From: Acidobacteriota bacterium
Lineage (GTDB): Bacteria; Acidobacteriota; Polarisedimenticolia; Gp22-AA2
Length of the DNA: 5,485 nucleotides
Reading direction: 5' to 3'
NCBI GenBank assembly: GCA_016177515.1
Contig: JACOUZ010000162.1
Location: 1-5,485 of the forward strand
Both the position numbers and the translations under genes were made by a program. Each line of letters begins with the position of its first letter. Position 1 is the stretch's first letter. Shown piece after piece: positions 4,856 to 5,485 of this stretch. Below the pieces are notes generated by a model. It was not told where the DNA came from, made no database searches, and saw nothing but the letters and a program-made list of their open reading frames with translations.

Positions 4856-5485
4856 ATGACCGACAACGTGGTTTTCTGGAACGGCGCTTTTCTCCCGGAT
4901 TCCCAGGCGCGGCTCCCCCTCCTGACCCACGCCCTGCATTACGGCACCGGGGTGTTCGAGGGAATCCGCGCCTACCACGACGAGGGGACCGGCGAGGTCC
5001 TGCTGTTCCGGACCCTGGATCACTTCCGGCGCATGCTGCACAACGTCACCCTGCTGAACATCCGGGTGCCGCATGCGCCCGAGGATCTGACCGACATCGC
5101 GGCCGACCTGATCAGGCGCAACGGCTTCCGGACGGACGTGTACGTCCGGCCGATCGCCTACAAGAGCTCCGCGCGCATCGGCGTGACCCTGCCCGCCGAG
5201 GACAGCTTCGCGATGATCGCCGTGCCTCTGGGAGACTACCTCGACACCCGCAAGGGGCTGCACTGCGGCGTCTCGTCGTGGCGGCGTCTGCAGGACAACG
5301 CCATCCCGGGCCGGGCCAAGATCTGCGGCGCCTACGTGAACTCGGCGCTGGCGGCGCAGGAGGCGCGCGACCGCGGCTTCGACGAAGCGATCCTGCTGAA
5401 CGAGGCCGGGCACGTCGCCGAGGGCAGCGCCATGAACCTGTTCCTGGTGCGCGACGGCCGCCTGATCACTCCGGACGTCGCCTCC
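4856..5485 (+). CDS. ilvE: Branched-chain amino-acid aminotransferase, 3' end beyond the window
   Basis: The open frame runs 210 codons to the window edge, about 70 percent of the usual ~300 residues of this PLP fold-type IV enzyme. It interconverts valine, leucine and isoleucine with their 2-oxoacids, using glutamate/2-oxoglutarate. Family marks are FWNGAFLP (7-14), HALHYGTGVFEGIRAY (25-40), YVRPIAYKSSARIGV (96-110), NAIPGRAKICGAYVNSALA (148-166) with K155 as the lysine expected to hold PLP, and VAEGSAMNLFLV (187-198) with E189 and N194. The ATG at 4856 has AAGGAG 5 bases upstream. It follows the CoA-transferase by 43 bases on the same strand, so it is probably in the same transcript. It supports branched-chain 2-oxoacids as the oxidoreductase substrate. 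A D-amino-acid or aminodeoxychorismate enzyme of the same fold is less likely given the FEGIRAY-type motif. Confidence 0.92.
   Translation, partial: MTDNVVFWNGAFLPDSQARLPLLTHALHYGTGVFEGIRAYHDEGTGEVLLFRTLDHFRRMLHNVTLLNIRVPHAPEDLTDIAADLIRRNGFRTDVYVRPIAYKSSARIGVTLPAEDSFAMIAVPLGDYLDTRKGLHCGVSSWRRLQDNAIPGRAKICGAYVNSALAAQEARDRGFDEAILLNEAGHVAEGSAMNLFLVRDGRLITPDVAS

Noticed and set aside
3058..4866. 602-codon open frame on the minus strand opposite the CoA-transferase and gamma domain
   Set aside because: It is antisense to clearly conserved coding sequence in a GC-rich genome, where such shadow frames are common. The translation is rich in Arg, Asp and Gly with no recognisable motif.

Overview
The window comes from a GC-rich bacterial genome with strong G/C preference at third codon positions. 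Gene content points to an organism with ferredoxin-based (anaerobic or facultatively anaerobic) metabolism. The lineage cannot be fixed from this sequence. An uncultured Acidobacteriota-like or deltaproteobacterial-type genome would fit, but that is a guess.

Layout. Positions 1-370 carry minus-strand material: a possible 5' end of a gene running off the left edge (start near 67) and a small 66-codon ORF (370 to 170), neither recognised. Positions 371-686 are a divergent intergenic region. It holds a symmetric repeat cluster (437-476), a C-rich tract that is G-quadruplex-capable on the minus strand (583-613), and a near-consensus sigma-54 promoter (635-650) just upstream of the first plus-strand gene. 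From 687 to the right edge, five plus-strand genes are packed as one probable operon: a two-cluster ferredoxin-like subunit (687-929), a VorB/KorA-type alpha subunit (910-2031), a fused beta+gamma subunit (2003-3481), a 4-hydroxybutyrate/acetyl-CoA-type CoA-transferase (3478-4812), and a branched-chain aminotransferase cut by the window end (4856-5485). The first four genes overlap by 4 to 29 bases; only a 43-base gap precedes the aminotransferase.

How the genes fit together. The aminotransferase interconverts valine, leucine and isoleucine with their 2-oxoacids. The three oxidoreductase polypeptides interconvert a 2-oxoacid plus CoA with an acyl-CoA, CO2 and reduced ferredoxin. The CoA-transferase moves CoA between that acyl-CoA and another carboxylate. 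Run forward this is a branched-chain amino-acid fermentation route; run in reverse it would assimilate branched short-chain acids into amino acids. The sequence does not settle the direction. The individual families are known. The most noteworthy points are the sigma-54-type control region with a putative upstream activator array, the Cys-to-Asp change in the second cluster motif of the ferredoxin subunit, and the beta-gamma fusion.
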